Of a stretch of DNA of 64,000 bases, positions 17,320 through 25,924 are shown one piece after another. Under the pieces are notes generated by a model. The model did not search any database and was not told where the DNA came from. It saw only the letters and a list, made by a program, of their open reading frames with translations. Source of the stretch: Cloacibacterium caeni. Lineage in GTDB: Bacteria > Bacteroidota > Bacteroidia > Flavobacteriales > Weeksellaceae. The stretch is taken from contig NZ_OU015321.1 in the NCBI RefSeq assembly GCF_907163105.1, positions 1,612,001 to 1,676,000 of the forward strand. Reading direction: 5' to 3'. How positions within the stretch are numbered: the stretch's first letter is position 1; each line of letters begins with the position of its first letter. The translations under genes were made by a program, and so were the position numbers.

Positions 17320-17895
17320 ATGAAAAAAATTCTATTCTGTGGTTTAGCGGCAAGCCTTATCATCATAAGTTGCAAAAATTTAGGAAGCACCTTGGTGAAG
17401 CTTAACCATTCTATTAAGCTAAAACACGTAGATAGAATTGTCTATTTCGACCCAGAAGTTTATCCTAATTTCGAAGAAATAAAAGAACCCACCAATAATG
17501 TTATTTATAGTGCCGTTTCTGACGAATTGAAAAATTACGGCAATTACAAAATCATGCACATCAATAATGCTAACATTAAATATGACAGCGTAGATGTGAA
17601 TATGATTAAAGAATCTTGCCTAAATAACGGTGCAGAAATCGCCTTAGTTCCGAAGGTAAAATATTTTAAAGTTGGTCTTGGGAAATATGTTTTTTCTAAC
17701 CAAGTCATCGTGAGTATGAAAATGTACAATAATGACGGCGAACTGGTGATAGAAAATTCTTATGATACTTATAAAGGAAGCGGTAGATTACTCGGCAGTG
17801 CAGAAAATTCTATAAAAATAGGCACCGCAAATGTCATCAAAAACATGATTACTGAACTAAGAAACAGGAATATGACTACTCCTGCTTCTGAATAA
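17320..17895 (+). CDS. Hypothetical lipoprotein
   Basis: 191 aa. The signal ends in lipobox IISC (Cys18), so the protein should be lipid-anchored in the envelope. The mature part mixes alpha and beta: a YFDPEVYPNFEEIKEP segment, an ALVPKVKYFKVGLGKYVFSNQVIVSMKMY strand pair, and a basic C-terminal helix ending in a short tail. I recognise no family. It stands alone, facing the methionine-sulfoxide reductase gene tail to tail with 18 nt between the stops. Confidence 0.8.
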   Translation: MKKILFCGLAASLIIISCKNLGSTLVKLNHSIKLKHVDRIVYFDPEVYPNFEEIKEPTNNVIYSAVSDELKNYGNYKIMHINNANIKYDSVDVNMIKESCLNNGAEIALVPKVKYFKVGLGKYVFSNQVIVSMKMYNNDGELVIENSYDTYKGSGRLLGSAENSIKIGTANVIKNMITELRNRNMTTPASE

Positions 17896-17913
17896 TTTTC
17901 TATTTATAGAATT

Positions 17914-18360
17914 TTATAAAATCTTTGCCAATTCAGCACACAACCATTCTAGTAATTCTCTATCTTCGTCTGTAAAAGGGTCTTTTTTGTGAGAATCTAT
18001 ATCTATTTGACCAATATTCACACCATCTTTAATGATAGGAACTACAATTTCTGCTTTGGTTTCTAGCGAACAAGCCAAATAATTATCTTGCTCCCAAACA
18101 TCTGGCACTACAAAAGTTTCGTTTGACACGGCAACTTGTCCACAAATCCCTTTACCAAAAGGAATTACAGTATGATCTGTAGCTGCACCAACATAAGGTC
18201 CTAAAACCAATTCTTCTTTATCGCCATTTCTAAAATAAAAACCAGTCCAATTAAAATAATCAAACTCTTGGTCTAGAAGATGACAGATTTTCTCTAATTT
18301 TTCGGTGGTATTGTGACTTGGGCTTTCAATAATAGATGAAAGTCTTTTTTTAATTTCCAT
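17914..18360 (-). CDS. msrC: GAF-domain free methionine-(R)-sulfoxide reductase
   Basis: 148 aa, a single GAF domain. The family motifs of fRMsr are present: FNWTGFYF, FGKGICG (Cys73), YLACSLETKAEIVVPI (Cys97, in the position of the catalytic Cys) and GQIDIDSHKKDPFTDEDRELL. The enzyme reduces free L-methionine-R-sulfoxide in the cytosol. A sensory GAF role is the alternative, but the cysteine pattern favours the reductase. The start is 13 nt from the stop of the next minus-strand gene, so they may be cotranscribed. Confidence 0.85.
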   Translation of the reverse strand: MEIKKRLSSIIESPSHNTTEKLEKICHLLDQEFDYFNWTGFYFRNGDKEELVLGPYVGAATDHTVIPFGKGICGQVAVSNETFVVPDVWEQDNYLACSLETKAEIVVPIIKDGVNIGQIDIDSHKKDPFTDEDRELLEWLCAELAKIL

Positions 18361-18373
18361 AATTTTTAAATTT

Positions 18374-19807
18374 TTAATATTCTTCGAATGTAATATCTTC
18401 TTTGTAACCGAACATTCCTCTTTCTTTAATCATTGCTGCTACTCCATCTGGCAATTGCTCTTCCCAGCCTGATTCACTATTCGAAATTTTCTGCAAAATT
18501 TCTCTAGAATAAATTTCAGAATGCTCTGGATTATAATCCTTAATATCTACAATTCTTCTGTTATGTTTAAAATATTTATACAATTCTTTAAGATTGTCAT
18601 TCACTTTTAAGTTTTCTGATGTGAGCAATTCGTGTGTTTTAGGATCTTTATAAGGATACAGATATACTCTCATATCTTTTTTGAAGAACTTACCGAATGC
18701 TTCTAAGATTCCACCAGAAAGATGTTTGTAATAATCTTCATCAAAAACCATCAATAAATTATTTACGCCCATCGCAATTCCGGTATACCTTACATTATAA
18801 GAAGTGAAATAATCTACCAACCTATAATATTCTGAGAAATTAGAAATCATAACGGTATAACCCAGTTTCGCCAAAACGTCTACTCTATCTAAGAAATCTC
18901 TTTCGTCTAAGTTTCCGGAAGCTTTGAGGTTAGAAACCGTAATTTCGAAAAGAATAACGGTATCTTCTGGTTTTCCTTCTGTTTCATTGAGGAACATTTT
19001 TAGACCGTTTTCGAACATATCTACATTCACCAAAGTTACTGGTCTGAAACTTCCTCTTACTGCAAAAACATCTTTTCTATACAACAAATCTGCTGGAAGC
19101 ATGTTTTTCCCTTCAGAATTGAAGATTACCGCTTCCGTCATAGAATTTTTAATCAACTGAAGACTCATCAATCGATTATCCACATAAGGAAAAGCAGGTC
19201 CTTGAAAATCAATCATGTCTATTTCAATTTTATCAATTGAAATATCATCATACAAACTTTTGATTAATCTTCTAGGATTGTCATACAAATGAAATGCTCC
19301 ATAAACCAAGTTTACGCCAAGATTTCCCAGCGTTTCTTGCTGAAGCGTAGCATCATTTTCTTTAAATTTTACATGCAAAACAATTTCGCTGTACTCTTGA
19401 CCAGGTTGCGCCTGAAACATAATTCCTACCCAACCGTGACCTAAAAAGGTTTTTTGATAATTAATGGTAGTAACTGTATTCGCAAAAGAGAAAAATTTAC
19501 GATGTGAATTTTCTTCGTTATCTAAGCGCTCTTGAATAAGACCCACTTCATGACGAAGCATTTTTTTCAGTCTATTTTGGGTTACATATCTATTTTTATC
19601 TTCTTTACCATAAATAGCATCACTGTAATCCTTATCATAAGCAGACATTGCTTTTGCAATCGTTTGAGAAGCAGCTCCCGCTCTAAAGAAATGACGAACC
19701 GTTTCTTGTCCCGCACCAATTTCTGCAAAAGTACCATATATATTAGGGTCTAAATTGATGGCTAAAGCCTTTTGCTTGGGAGTAAGATATTGCTTAATTA
19801 CAGACAT
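18374..19807 (-). CDS. Uncharacterised 477-aa conserved protein
   Basis: Start at ATG 19807 (MSVIKQYLTPKQKALAINLD); an in-frame ATG at 19888 would run into the divergent hydrolase gene and is rejected. There is no signal peptide or membrane helix. The N-terminal part reads YGTFAEIGAGQETVRHFFRAGAASQTIAKAMSAYDK. Later segments mention HLYDNPRRLIKSLYDD and VRGSFRPVTLVNVDMFENGLKMFL. The composition is that of a soluble globular protein. I recognise no catalytic motif. Homologues in databases are, to my knowledge, inconsistently named, and I assign no function. Confidence 0.8.
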   Translation of the reverse strand: MSVIKQYLTPKQKALAINLDPNIYGTFAEIGAGQETVRHFFRAGAASQTIAKAMSAYDKDYSDAIYGKEDKNRYVTQNRLKKMLRHEVGLIQERLDNEENSHRKFFSFANTVTTINYQKTFLGHGWVGIMFQAQPGQEYSEIVLHVKFKENDATLQQETLGNLGVNLVYGAFHLYDNPRRLIKSLYDDISIDKIEIDMIDFQGPAFPYVDNRLMSLQLIKNSMTEAVIFNSEGKNMLPADLLYRKDVFAVRGSFRPVTLVNVDMFENGLKMFLNETEGKPEDTVILFEITVSNLKASGNLDERDFLDRVDVLAKLGYTVMISNFSEYYRLVDYFTSYNVRYTGIAMGVNNLLMVFDEDYYKHLSGGILEAFGKFFKKDMRVYLYPYKDPKTHELLTSENLKVNDNLKELYKYFKHNRRIVDIKDYNPEHSEIYSREILQKISNSESGWEEQLPDGVAAMIKERGMFGYKEDITFEEY

Positions 19808-19822
19808 GAATAAAATTTTGCG

Positions 19823-19852
19823 TAAATTTACCAAAATCTCACAAAAACCCAA
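19823..19852 (-). promoter_or_regulatory. Promoter of the 477-aa protein gene
   Basis: TTG (19852-19850), 19-nt spacer, TAAATTTA (19830-19823; last base off consensus) on the minus strand, 15 nt before ATG 19807. The box is part of the palindrome GTAAATTTAC and the TTG overlaps the start of the divergent gene. Confidence 0.45.
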
Positions 19853-19854
19853 AA

Positions 19855-20622
19855 ATGAAGTTAAAATTTCTAGGAACTGGCACTTCACAAGGCATTCCCG
19901 TGATTGGATCTACTCATCCTGTTTGTTTATCTACTAATCCTAAAGACAAAAGACTGAGGTCATCTGTTATGATTACGGATGATGAAGGGAAAAAGATTCT
20001 CATTGATTGTGGTCCAGATTTTCGTCAACAAATGCTCACCAACCAAGAAAGCAATGTAGACGCCTTATTAATTACGCATGAACATAATGACCATGTTATT
20101 GGACTAGATGATTTACGCCCAATTATTTTCCAAAAAAGAAAAGATATTTCTATTTATTGCTTACCAAGAGTAGGAAAAGAAATTCAAAATAGGTTTCCGT
20201 ATGCTTTTACAGAAGACAAATATCCTGGCGCTCCGAGTTTTGAAATCACAGAAATAGGAAATGAACCATTTATTATAGAGAACACAGAAATCACACCTAT
20301 TCAAGTGATACATTATAAACTTCCGATTTTAGGTTATAAGTTCAAAAACCTTGCTTATATTACAGATGCCAGTTTCATTTCTGAAGAAGAGCAAGAAAAA
20401 TTAAAAAATTTAGATGTTCTTATTATTAACTGCTTAAGAAAAGACGAACCACATGTTGCTCATTATATATTACCCGAAATTCTAGAATTGGTAGAAAAAC
20501 TACAACCCAAAACTACATATCTTACTCATATCAGTAATAGATTTGGCTTCCATGATGAAATAGAAGCTATGACACTAGCGAACATTCATCCTGCACATGA
20601 TGGGCTAGAAATAGAATTTTAA
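19855..20622 (+). CDS. MBL-fold metallohydrolase (PhnP/Z-phosphodiesterase-like)
   Basis: 255 aa. The N-terminus MKLKFLGTGTSQGIPVIG and the metal motif THEHNDHVIGLDDL (HxHxDH) define the metallo-beta-lactamase phosphodiesterase branch. Additional ligands lie in TDASF (Asp) and YLTHISNRFG (His). The family includes PhnP cyclic phosphodiesterases and RNase Z-like enzymes; the substrate is unknown. Divergent from the 477-aa protein gene with 47 nt between starts. Confidence 0.88.
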   Translation: MKLKFLGTGTSQGIPVIGSTHPVCLSTNPKDKRLRSSVMITDDEGKKILIDCGPDFRQQMLTNQESNVDALLITHEHNDHVIGLDDLRPIIFQKRKDISIYCLPRVGKEIQNRFPYAFTEDKYPGAPSFEITEIGNEPFIIENTEITPIQVIHYKLPILGYKFKNLAYITDASFISEEEQEKLKNLDVLIINCLRKDEPHVAHYILPEILELVEKLQPKTTYLTHISNRFGFHDEIEAMTLANIHPAHDGLEIEF

Positions 20623-20667
20623 GAAAATATTTTCTTAAAATTTTCTTTTTTTACATTAAAATTATTT

Positions 20668-20675
20668 TATATTTG
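20668..20675 (+). promoter_or_regulatory. -7 box of tRNA-Leu
   Basis: TATATTTG, 17 nt before the mature tRNA 5' end. Confidence 0.55.
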
Positions 20676-20692
20676 CACCACCAATTTTTAAT

Positions 20693-20774
20693 GCCCAGTT
20701 GGCGGAATTGGTAGACGCGCTAGACTCAAACTCTAGTATCGAAAGATGTGCCGGTTCGATTCCGGCACTGGGCA
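20693..20774 (+). tRNA. tRNA-Leu (anticodon CAA)
   Basis: Class II tRNA with a long variable arm. The 7-bp acceptor stem is GCCCAGT/ACTGGGC; the D loop has GGCGGAATTGGTAGACG; the anticodon arm CTAGA-CTCAAAC-TCTAG gives anticodon CAA (codon UUG); the T arm is CCGGTTCGATTCCGG. The discriminator base is A and CCA is not encoded. Confidence 0.96.
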
Positions 20775-20779
20775 CAAAA

Positions 20780-20811
20780 AGAGAACTCTTCAACAGAGTT
20801 CTCTTTTTTTT
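20780..20811 (+). terminator. Terminator of tRNA-Leu
   Basis: AGAGAACTCT and AGAGTTCTCT form a perfect 10-bp stem around TCAAC, ending in eight T residues. Confidence 0.88.
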
Positions 20812-21035
20812 GGCAATAATTCAGTATTTATTGGTAATTTTCAAATAATCCTTAAAGGTCTTTTAGTTTCTTTATAAATTTAACATTCAATAATACTTAA
20901 CATCATGACAACAATCAGTCTTATAGCTAATTTTATTATGAAATTCAGAAAAATTATAAGAATTGATTTTTTGATTGAGATACGCTCTCTTCAAAAAATC
21001 AATTTTCTTTTATAGATAATTCTAAAATATTGGAT

Positions 21036-21716
21036 TTAATTCTGATAATGTTGAAATATTCCTTTATCAGAAGCCGTCCAAAACGCTGCTTTTTGCCCCG
21101 AAATTTTCAGAGCTTCATTCGTCCAGGTATTGCAGGTAAATAAGAAACTATAACTGCCTTTTGCTTCATAAAAGGAATCATTTTTACCGTAAACCGCTTT
21201 GGTTTTGATGTTGATATATTTTCCTTCAGCATTTTTATCCATAGCATCATCAATAAACTTTATCAATTTCTGATATTGCGCTGAAGTCATCTCTAATTTC
21301 TTACAATCCTCTCCTAGTTTCATTTCTTTATAAAAAGTAGTATGAATCGCACTATTCCCCAACCAAAAAGCTGCTTTGAAAGCCGTAGAAAATTTTAAAT
21401 CTGCCCAAGTTGGCGTATCCAGATAAAATCCTTTATCTCCCCAACCAATAGCGATGTATCTCAAAGTAGAATCTTTGGCAACCGTATCTTCATAAGGAAA
21501 TTTCTGACTCCAGTCTATTTCTTTTGATTTCACAGGGAAAACCAAATCGGTATGAACTCCATTGGTCAAAATATATGCTTCTACATTTTTGGGTTCATTG
21601 GTTTTTTCCGCAGGAATTTCTATAAAAGGCAATAAATAAGCGCTCAACAAATACAAAGCCACCAATCCAACAATAGAAACAACGGTTTTCAATAAAATTT
21701 TAAAGAATTTCTTCAT
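21036..21716 (-). CDS. TIGR02117/DUF2459 family membrane-anchored protein
   Basis: 226 aa. An N-terminal membrane segment (LLKTVVSIVGLVALYLLSAYLLPF) anchors a periplasmic domain with the family hallmarks NGVHTDLVFPV, IGWGDKGFYLDTPTW, NDSFYEAKGSYSFLFTCNTWTNEALK. The conserved Cys, His and Trp suggest an NlpC/P60-like hydrolase arrangement, but no activity is established for the family. Monocistronic. Confidence 0.88.
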   Translation of the reverse strand: MKKFFKILLKTVVSIVGLVALYLLSAYLLPFIEIPAEKTNEPKNVEAYILTNGVHTDLVFPVKSKEIDWSQKFPYEDTVAKDSTLRYIAIGWGDKGFYLDTPTWADLKFSTAFKAAFWLGNSAIHTTFYKEMKLGEDCKKLEMTSAQYQKLIKFIDDAMDKNAEGKYINIKTKAVYGKNDSFYEAKGSYSFLFTCNTWTNEALKISGQKAAFWTASDKGIFQHYQN

Positions 21717-21811
21717 GATATTTTTTTCTCGAAGATAAAGGTAAGCGAAAAATTAAAATTGTAAATGCTCCGAAAAAGCTTTGTAAAATATCAATTCTAA
21801 TTTTACAAAAC

Positions 21812-22735
21812 TCACAAAGAATGATCATTCAATAAGTTAATATTACGCATCAATCCAGAAAACTTAGTTCTTTTGACCGCAGATTTTTTAAAAATTTCAG
21901 AAAAGAGTTCTTGAGTAAGTTCCTTCCATTCGTTTTTTCTAAAATTCAATTTTTGGAAATTAGGCGCAAATTTCTCTTGTAAAGTAGGTGCAGAAAATCG
22001 GTTCCACGGACAAACGTCTTGGCAAACATCACAGCCAAACATCCAATCATCCATTTTTCCGTTAAAATAATCTGGAATTTCGTTTTTCAACTCAATCGTA
22101 GCGTAAGAAATACACTTGCTGCCATCTACAATTCTATCCGAAACAATGGCTTGAGTAGGACAAGCATCTATACACGCTCTGCAACTTCCGCAATGATCTG
22201 TAACCGCCAAATCATACTCTAAATCTAAATCACAAATAATTTCGGCTAAAAAATAGAAAGAACCATGCTTTTTGGTAATCAAATTCGCATTTTTCCCAAC
22301 CCAACCTAAACCAGATTTTCTAGCCCATGCTTTTTCTAGAACAGGAGCTGAATCTACAAAAACCCTGAAACCAAACTCACCAATTTCTTCCTGCAGTTCA
22401 GTCACCATTCCTTTTAAAATATCTTTTATGACTTCATGGTAATCTTCTCCGTAAGCATATTTAGAAATTTTGAAATTATTGATTTCATCTATTTTCACTT
22501 TAGGAAAATAATTATAAGAAAGCGAAATGACAGATTTTGCACCATCTACCAAAAGTGTGGGATTCAACCTTTTGTCGAAATGATTTTCCATGTATTTCAT
22601 TTCGCCGTGATAGCCTTTATTAAGCCAAGTTTCAAGACGTGGCGCTTCTTCTTCCAAAAATTCTGCTTTAGAAATTCCACAAGATTGAAACTCGAATTTC
22701 TCGGCTTTTTGCTTAATCAGTTGAGAATAATTCAT
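21812..22735 (-). CDS. queG: Epoxyqueuosine reductase
   Basis: 307 aa. Cobalamin- and iron-sulfur-dependent last step of queuosine synthesis, reducing epoxyqueuosine in tRNA. The cobalamin-binding N-terminal part includes SLSYNYFP and the catalytic-region segment [25 protein letters not shown]. Two [4Fe-4S] motifs are visible: [16 protein letters not shown] and [11 protein letters not shown], plus the intervening CISY. It is a short form lacking C-terminal HEAT repeats. Confidence 0.95.
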   Translation of the reverse strand: MNYSQLIKQKAEKFEFQSCGISKAEFLEEEAPRLETWLNKGYHGEMKYMENHFDKRLNPTLLVDGAKSVISLSYNYFPKVKIDEINNFKISKYAYGEDYHEVIKDILKGMVTELQEEIGEFGFRVFVDSAPVLEKAWARKSGLGWVGKNANLITKKHGSFYFLAEIICDLDLEYDLAVTDHCGSCRACIDACPTQAIVSDRIVDGSKCISYATIELKNEIPDYFNGKMDDWMFGCDVCQDVCPWNRFSAPTLQEKFAPNFQKLNFRKNEWKELTQELFSEIFKKSAVKRTKFSGLMRNINLLNDHSL

Positions 22736-22788
22736 TAATTTTTAACGCAAAGGCGCAAATATATTTTTTTATTTTTACGTTTTTAAGA

Positions 22789-22891
22789 CGCAAAGTTTTA
22801 ACAAACTTCGTTTGTTTTATTTTGGAAAATCTATGATTTTCTAGCGCCTTAAAAAGATTTTATTTTTATAAATTTTTCTAGCGACTTTGCG
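22789..22891. repeat. Nested palindromic intergenic element, shorter copy D
   Basis: Bounded by CGCAAAG (22789-22795) and CTTTGCG (22885-22891). Inside are the small palindromes ACAAACTTCGTTTGT and AAAATCTATGATTTT. It lacks the inner GAGCAAAG/CTTTGCTC pair of copies A, B and C. Confidence 0.45.
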
Positions 22892-22962
22892 TTTTTATTC
22901 AATTATTTTGGTATGATTTTTAGTCTGTAACATAAATTACAGTGCGAAGTTAAGTTTTTTTC

Positions 22963-22970
22963 TATTTTTG
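22963..22970 (+). promoter_or_regulatory. -7 box of the rhodanese gene
   Basis: TATTTTTG, 40 nt before the ATG at 23011. Confidence 0.45.
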
Positions 22971-23010
22971 CCCTGTAAAAATGAATGAATAATAATTAAA
23001 AAAATAAAAA

Positions 23011-23304
23011 ATGACTTTTGAAGAAATTTTAAATTCAGGTGAATATCACTTAATCGACGTAAGACAACCAGAAGAATTACAGATGGACGGCGCAATAGAA
23101 GGCGCTGTAAATATACCTTTAGCAACTGTTCCTTTAAGACTAGACGAAATCAAGGAAATGAAAGGCCCAAAAATCATTTTCTGTAGAAGTGGAGGAAGAA
23201 GCGGACAAGCTTGCCAATTTCTAGCCCAAAATGGCTTAGAGAACATCTATAACGGTGGTGGTTTTATGCAATTACATGCTGCATTAGAGCATTATAAAAA
23301 ATAA
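23011..23304 (+). CDS. Single-domain rhodanese-like protein
   Basis: 97 aa, one complete rhodanese domain: YHLIDVRQPEELQMDGAIEGAVNIPL near the N-terminus and the active-site loop CRSGGRSG with Cys58. Such proteins carry persulfide sulfur and act as cytosolic sulfurtransferases; the acceptor is unknown. Two hairpins follow the gene. Confidence 0.92.
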   Translation: MTFEEILNSGEYHLIDVRQPEELQMDGAIEGAVNIPLATVPLRLDEIKEMKGPKIIFCRSGGRSGQACQFLAQNGLENIYNGGGFMQLHAALEHYKK

Positions 23305-23336
23305 TAAATCAGAGTTTTCATATTTTTTTGTACAAA

Positions 23337-23408
23337 CAGCGCTCCCAAATTGGGAGCGCTGGCTTTGTTTTAACGAACGCTTTTAGGGTTTAAAACCCTG
23401 AAAGCGTT
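23337..23408 (+). terminator. Double hairpin after the rhodanese gene
   Basis: The first hairpin (23337-23361) pairs CAGCGCTCCCAA with TTGGGAGCGCTG. The second (23376-23408) pairs AACGCTTT..AGGGTTT with AAACCCTGAAAGCGTT and ends in T6. On the minus strand it may also serve the gene upstream in that direction (23428-24360 ends just beyond). Confidence 0.7.
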
Positions 23409-23427
23409 TTTTGTTTCTACCAAAATT

Positions 23428-24360
23428 TTAAAATTTAGAAAATTCAGCCTCCTCAAACTCTTTCAATAATTTTTGAAAAACTTGTTCTACCGTTAAAATC
23501 TCATCGATTAAAGCAGAAGATTGTCCAATTTCCAATTCGCCTTCTTCTAAATCTCCTTCGAACATTCCACGTTTTGCTCTTCGCTTCCCAAGTTTTTCCT
23601 GTAAAGCTTCAATATCTTTTCCTTCTTTGTAAATTTCTTCTAATTCATAGAAAAATTTATTCTTTACGAGACGAACTGGCGCCAATTCTTTTAAAGTCAA
23701 TTGCGTATCTCCTTCCTGAGTTTCTACAATTTTTTGCTTCCAATTTTCATGAGCGCTTGCTTCTACGGTTGCGGCAAATCTAGAACCAATTTGAACTCCA
23801 TCAGCTCCCAAAATCATCGCAGCTTTCATTTGGCTACCTACTGCAATTCCACCAGCTGCAATGAGCGGAATTTTTATATTTCTACGAACGTTAGGAATTA
23901 GAGAAAGTGTAGTGGTTTCTTCTCTTCCGTTGTGTCCGCCTGCTTCAAATCCTTCTGCTACAACTGCGTCTACCCCTGCTTCTTGACATTTTTTTGCAAA
24001 TTTCACAGAAGATACTACATGCGCAACTTTTCTTCCTTCTTTTTTTAGAATTTCAGTATACGTTTTCGGATTTCCCGCCGATGTAAAAACAATAGGTACT
24101 TTTTCTTCTAAAATTATCTGAATAATCTCTTCAATATTAGGGTACAACATCGGAACATTTACGCCAAAAGGTTTATCCGTAGCGAGTTTACATTTCTGAA
24201 TATGCTCTCTTAAAACATCTGGATACATGCTTCCTGCGCCAATTAAACCCAATCCACCAGCATTAGAAACCGCAGCAGCCAATTTGTAGCCAGAATGCCA
24301 AATCATTCCTCCTTGAATAATGGGATATTTAATATTAAAAAGTTGAGTAATTCTGTTCAT
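23428..24360 (-). CDS. Nitronate monooxygenase/FabK-like FMN oxidoreductase
   Basis: 310 aa from ATG 24360 (MNRITQLFNIKYPIIQGGM); the longer frame starting at 24423 runs into a dispersed repeat. FMN-dependent TIM barrel of the NMO/FabK group: PIIQGGMIW, SNAGGLGLIG, VVAEGFEAGGHNG (catalytic His), PLIAAGGIAVGSQMKAAMILGADGVQIGSRF (phosphate binding). FabK would make it an enoyl-ACP reductase, NMO would make it a nitroalkane oxidase; sequence alone does not decide. Downstream of the foldase genes on the same strand but separated by a terminator. Confidence 0.85.
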   Translation of the reverse strand: MNRITQLFNIKYPIIQGGMIWHSGYKLAAAVSNAGGLGLIGAGSMYPDVLREHIQKCKLATDKPFGVNVPMLYPNIEEIIQIILEEKVPIVFTSAGNPKTYTEILKKEGRKVAHVVSSVKFAKKCQEAGVDAVVAEGFEAGGHNGREETTTLSLIPNVRRNIKIPLIAAGGIAVGSQMKAAMILGADGVQIGSRFAATVEASAHENWKQKIVETQEGDTQLTLKELAPVRLVKNKFFYELEEIYKEGKDIEALQEKLGKRRAKRGMFEGDLEEGELEIGQSSALIDEILTVEQVFQKLLKEFEEAEFSKF

Positions 24361-24393
24361 GAATTTTTTTTGTTTAAAGATAATCATTTTAAA

Positions 24394-24446
24394 ACACCCC
24401 GTCAAAATCAAAGATTTTGACACCCCTCTAAAAGAGGGGAATAAAA
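24394..24446. repeat. Dispersed hairpin element (ACACCCCGTC type), copy 1
   Basis: Begins ACACCCCGTCAAAATC and contains two perfect hairpins, GTCAAAATC/GATTTTGAC and CCCCTCT/AGAGGGG, then a run of A. A second copy lies at 48819-48875 in the same orientation and the same context (between a minus-strand terminator and the next minus-strand gene). Confidence 0.65.
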
Positions 24447-24447
24447 A

Positions 24448-24469
24448 AATCCCGAAAAGTTTCGGGATT
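24448..24469 (-). terminator. Terminator of the SurA-like gene
   Basis: AATCCCGAAA/TTTCGGGATT stem followed by T7 on the minus strand, 24 nt after the stop codon. Confidence 0.85.
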
Positions 24470-24492
24470 GATATAGTGGGAAATTTTTAAAA

Positions 24493-25857
24493 TTATTTTA
24501 CGATTGCCGCTTTGTTCCAATCGGTTTTGAACTGGCAATCTTTGTAACGATTGTCTAATGAGATAAAAGTATCTGCTAGATTTTCTTTAACCCATTTTTC
24601 TAAAGTTTCTCTTTTCTTTTTATCAAGAGCAAAACTTTTAATTCTTTCAAAATCAGTAGCGATATCTAGAGAATGTTCAGGAATTATGTCATTCACTTTC
24701 ATTAATACTACGGCTTTTTTCTGATTGAGTTCATCCATGAAAACTTCTGTTAAATCTCCTTTATTTACCCCTGCAATTTGATAAGCAACAGTTGCTGGAA
24801 GATTAATTTTTTCTTGTCTGTCAGAACCGTCTTCCGCTGGAATTACCCCTGCATTAAACTTGGTGTTTTTATCATCAGAATGTTTGTAAGCAGCATCTTT
24901 AAAAGTAGTTTTTCCTTCAAGGATATCTTTTCTAATTTGTTCCATTTCTGCTTTTGCAGTGGCAATTTCTTCAGCATTTGGTTCTGCTTTTAAAAGAATA
25001 TGTCTTGCATCGTACAATTTACCTGATTTTTTCACCAATTGAATGATATGGAAACCAAATTCAGATTCTACAGGATCAGAAATTTCTCCTTCTTGAAGAT
25101 TAAGCGCAGTAGCTTCGAAGATTTTCACCATTTTCCCTCTTCCGATGTTGGTATACAAACCACCATTTGCAGCTGAACCTGGGTCATCAGAATAGATTCT
25201 TGCTTTATTTTCGAAAGTTTCTCCGTTTAAGATATCTTGTTTGATTTTTTTAAGTTTATCGATGATTTCTTGTTTGTGCGCATCTGTAAGTTTAGGAAAC
25301 ATTACAATTTTAGAAAGCACTACCTCATCTTTTACTTGTGGCAATTGGTATTTGAAAGCGTTGTAAAAATCGGTCACTTCATTAGGCGTAATGTTTACTT
25401 TATCTGTGATTAACGCATATTTAGATTGGCCATAATAGTTATCAATATCCATTTTCTCAATCACGTTTTTCAATTCGTAAGAAGAACGGAATTTATAAGA
25501 ATCTAACATGGCTCTTTCAGATGGAAACTGAGATAAAATCTGATTGTATTTATCACCAGCTTGTGCTCTAATCGCAGCCGTTCTGTCTTGAATAAGAGTA
25601 TCTTTTTTCGCTTTATAAATTAAAAGTTTATTGCTCAAAATCTGCTCCATAAATTCGCATTTATTGGTTTGTGCAGCACCTTGTTGAATAGCGTAATTTT
25701 GTTGTTCTAAAATATCTGATTCTAATACGATTTCGTCTCCTACCACTGCAGAAATTCCATCTACTAAATCTCCTTTTTTCACTTGTGCATTTGCATTAAA
25801 AGAAATGAGCGTTACCAAAAAACTCAATGCAAATAAATATTTCATGTTTTTAATCAT
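24493..25857 (-). CDS. SurA-like periplasmic peptidyl-prolyl isomerase
   Basis: 454 aa (an alternative ATG at 25845 removes four residues). A signal peptide (MKYLFALSFLVTLISFNANA) is followed by a SurA N-terminal chaperone domain and two PpiC parvulin domains: one with GGLYTNIGRGKMVKIFEATALNLQEGEISDPVESEFGFHII, the other with ARHILLKAEP. It should assist folding of outer-membrane proteins. A second PPIase gene lies directly upstream on the same strand with a 67-nt gap, so they probably form one functional unit. Confidence 0.9.
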   Translation of the reverse strand: MIKNMKYLFALSFLVTLISFNANAQVKKGDLVDGISAVVGDEIVLESDILEQQNYAIQQGAAQTNKCEFMEQILSNKLLIYKAKKDTLIQDRTAAIRAQAGDKYNQILSQFPSERAMLDSYKFRSSYELKNVIEKMDIDNYYGQSKYALITDKVNITPNEVTDFYNAFKYQLPQVKDEVVLSKIVMFPKLTDAHKQEIIDKLKKIKQDILNGETFENKARIYSDDPGSAANGGLYTNIGRGKMVKIFEATALNLQEGEISDPVESEFGFHIIQLVKKSGKLYDARHILLKAEPNAEEIATAKAEMEQIRKDILEGKTTFKDAAYKHSDDKNTKFNAGVIPAEDGSDRQEKINLPATVAYQIAGVNKGDLTEVFMDELNQKKAVVLMKVNDIIPEHSLDIATDFERIKSFALDKKKRETLEKWVKENLADTFISLDNRYKDCQFKTDWNKAAIVK

Positions 25858-25924
25858 TGTTAAATTTTTAACTGATTTGCAAAATTATGATTCTCTGCGA
25901 GATTTCCTATAATTTTTATTATAA

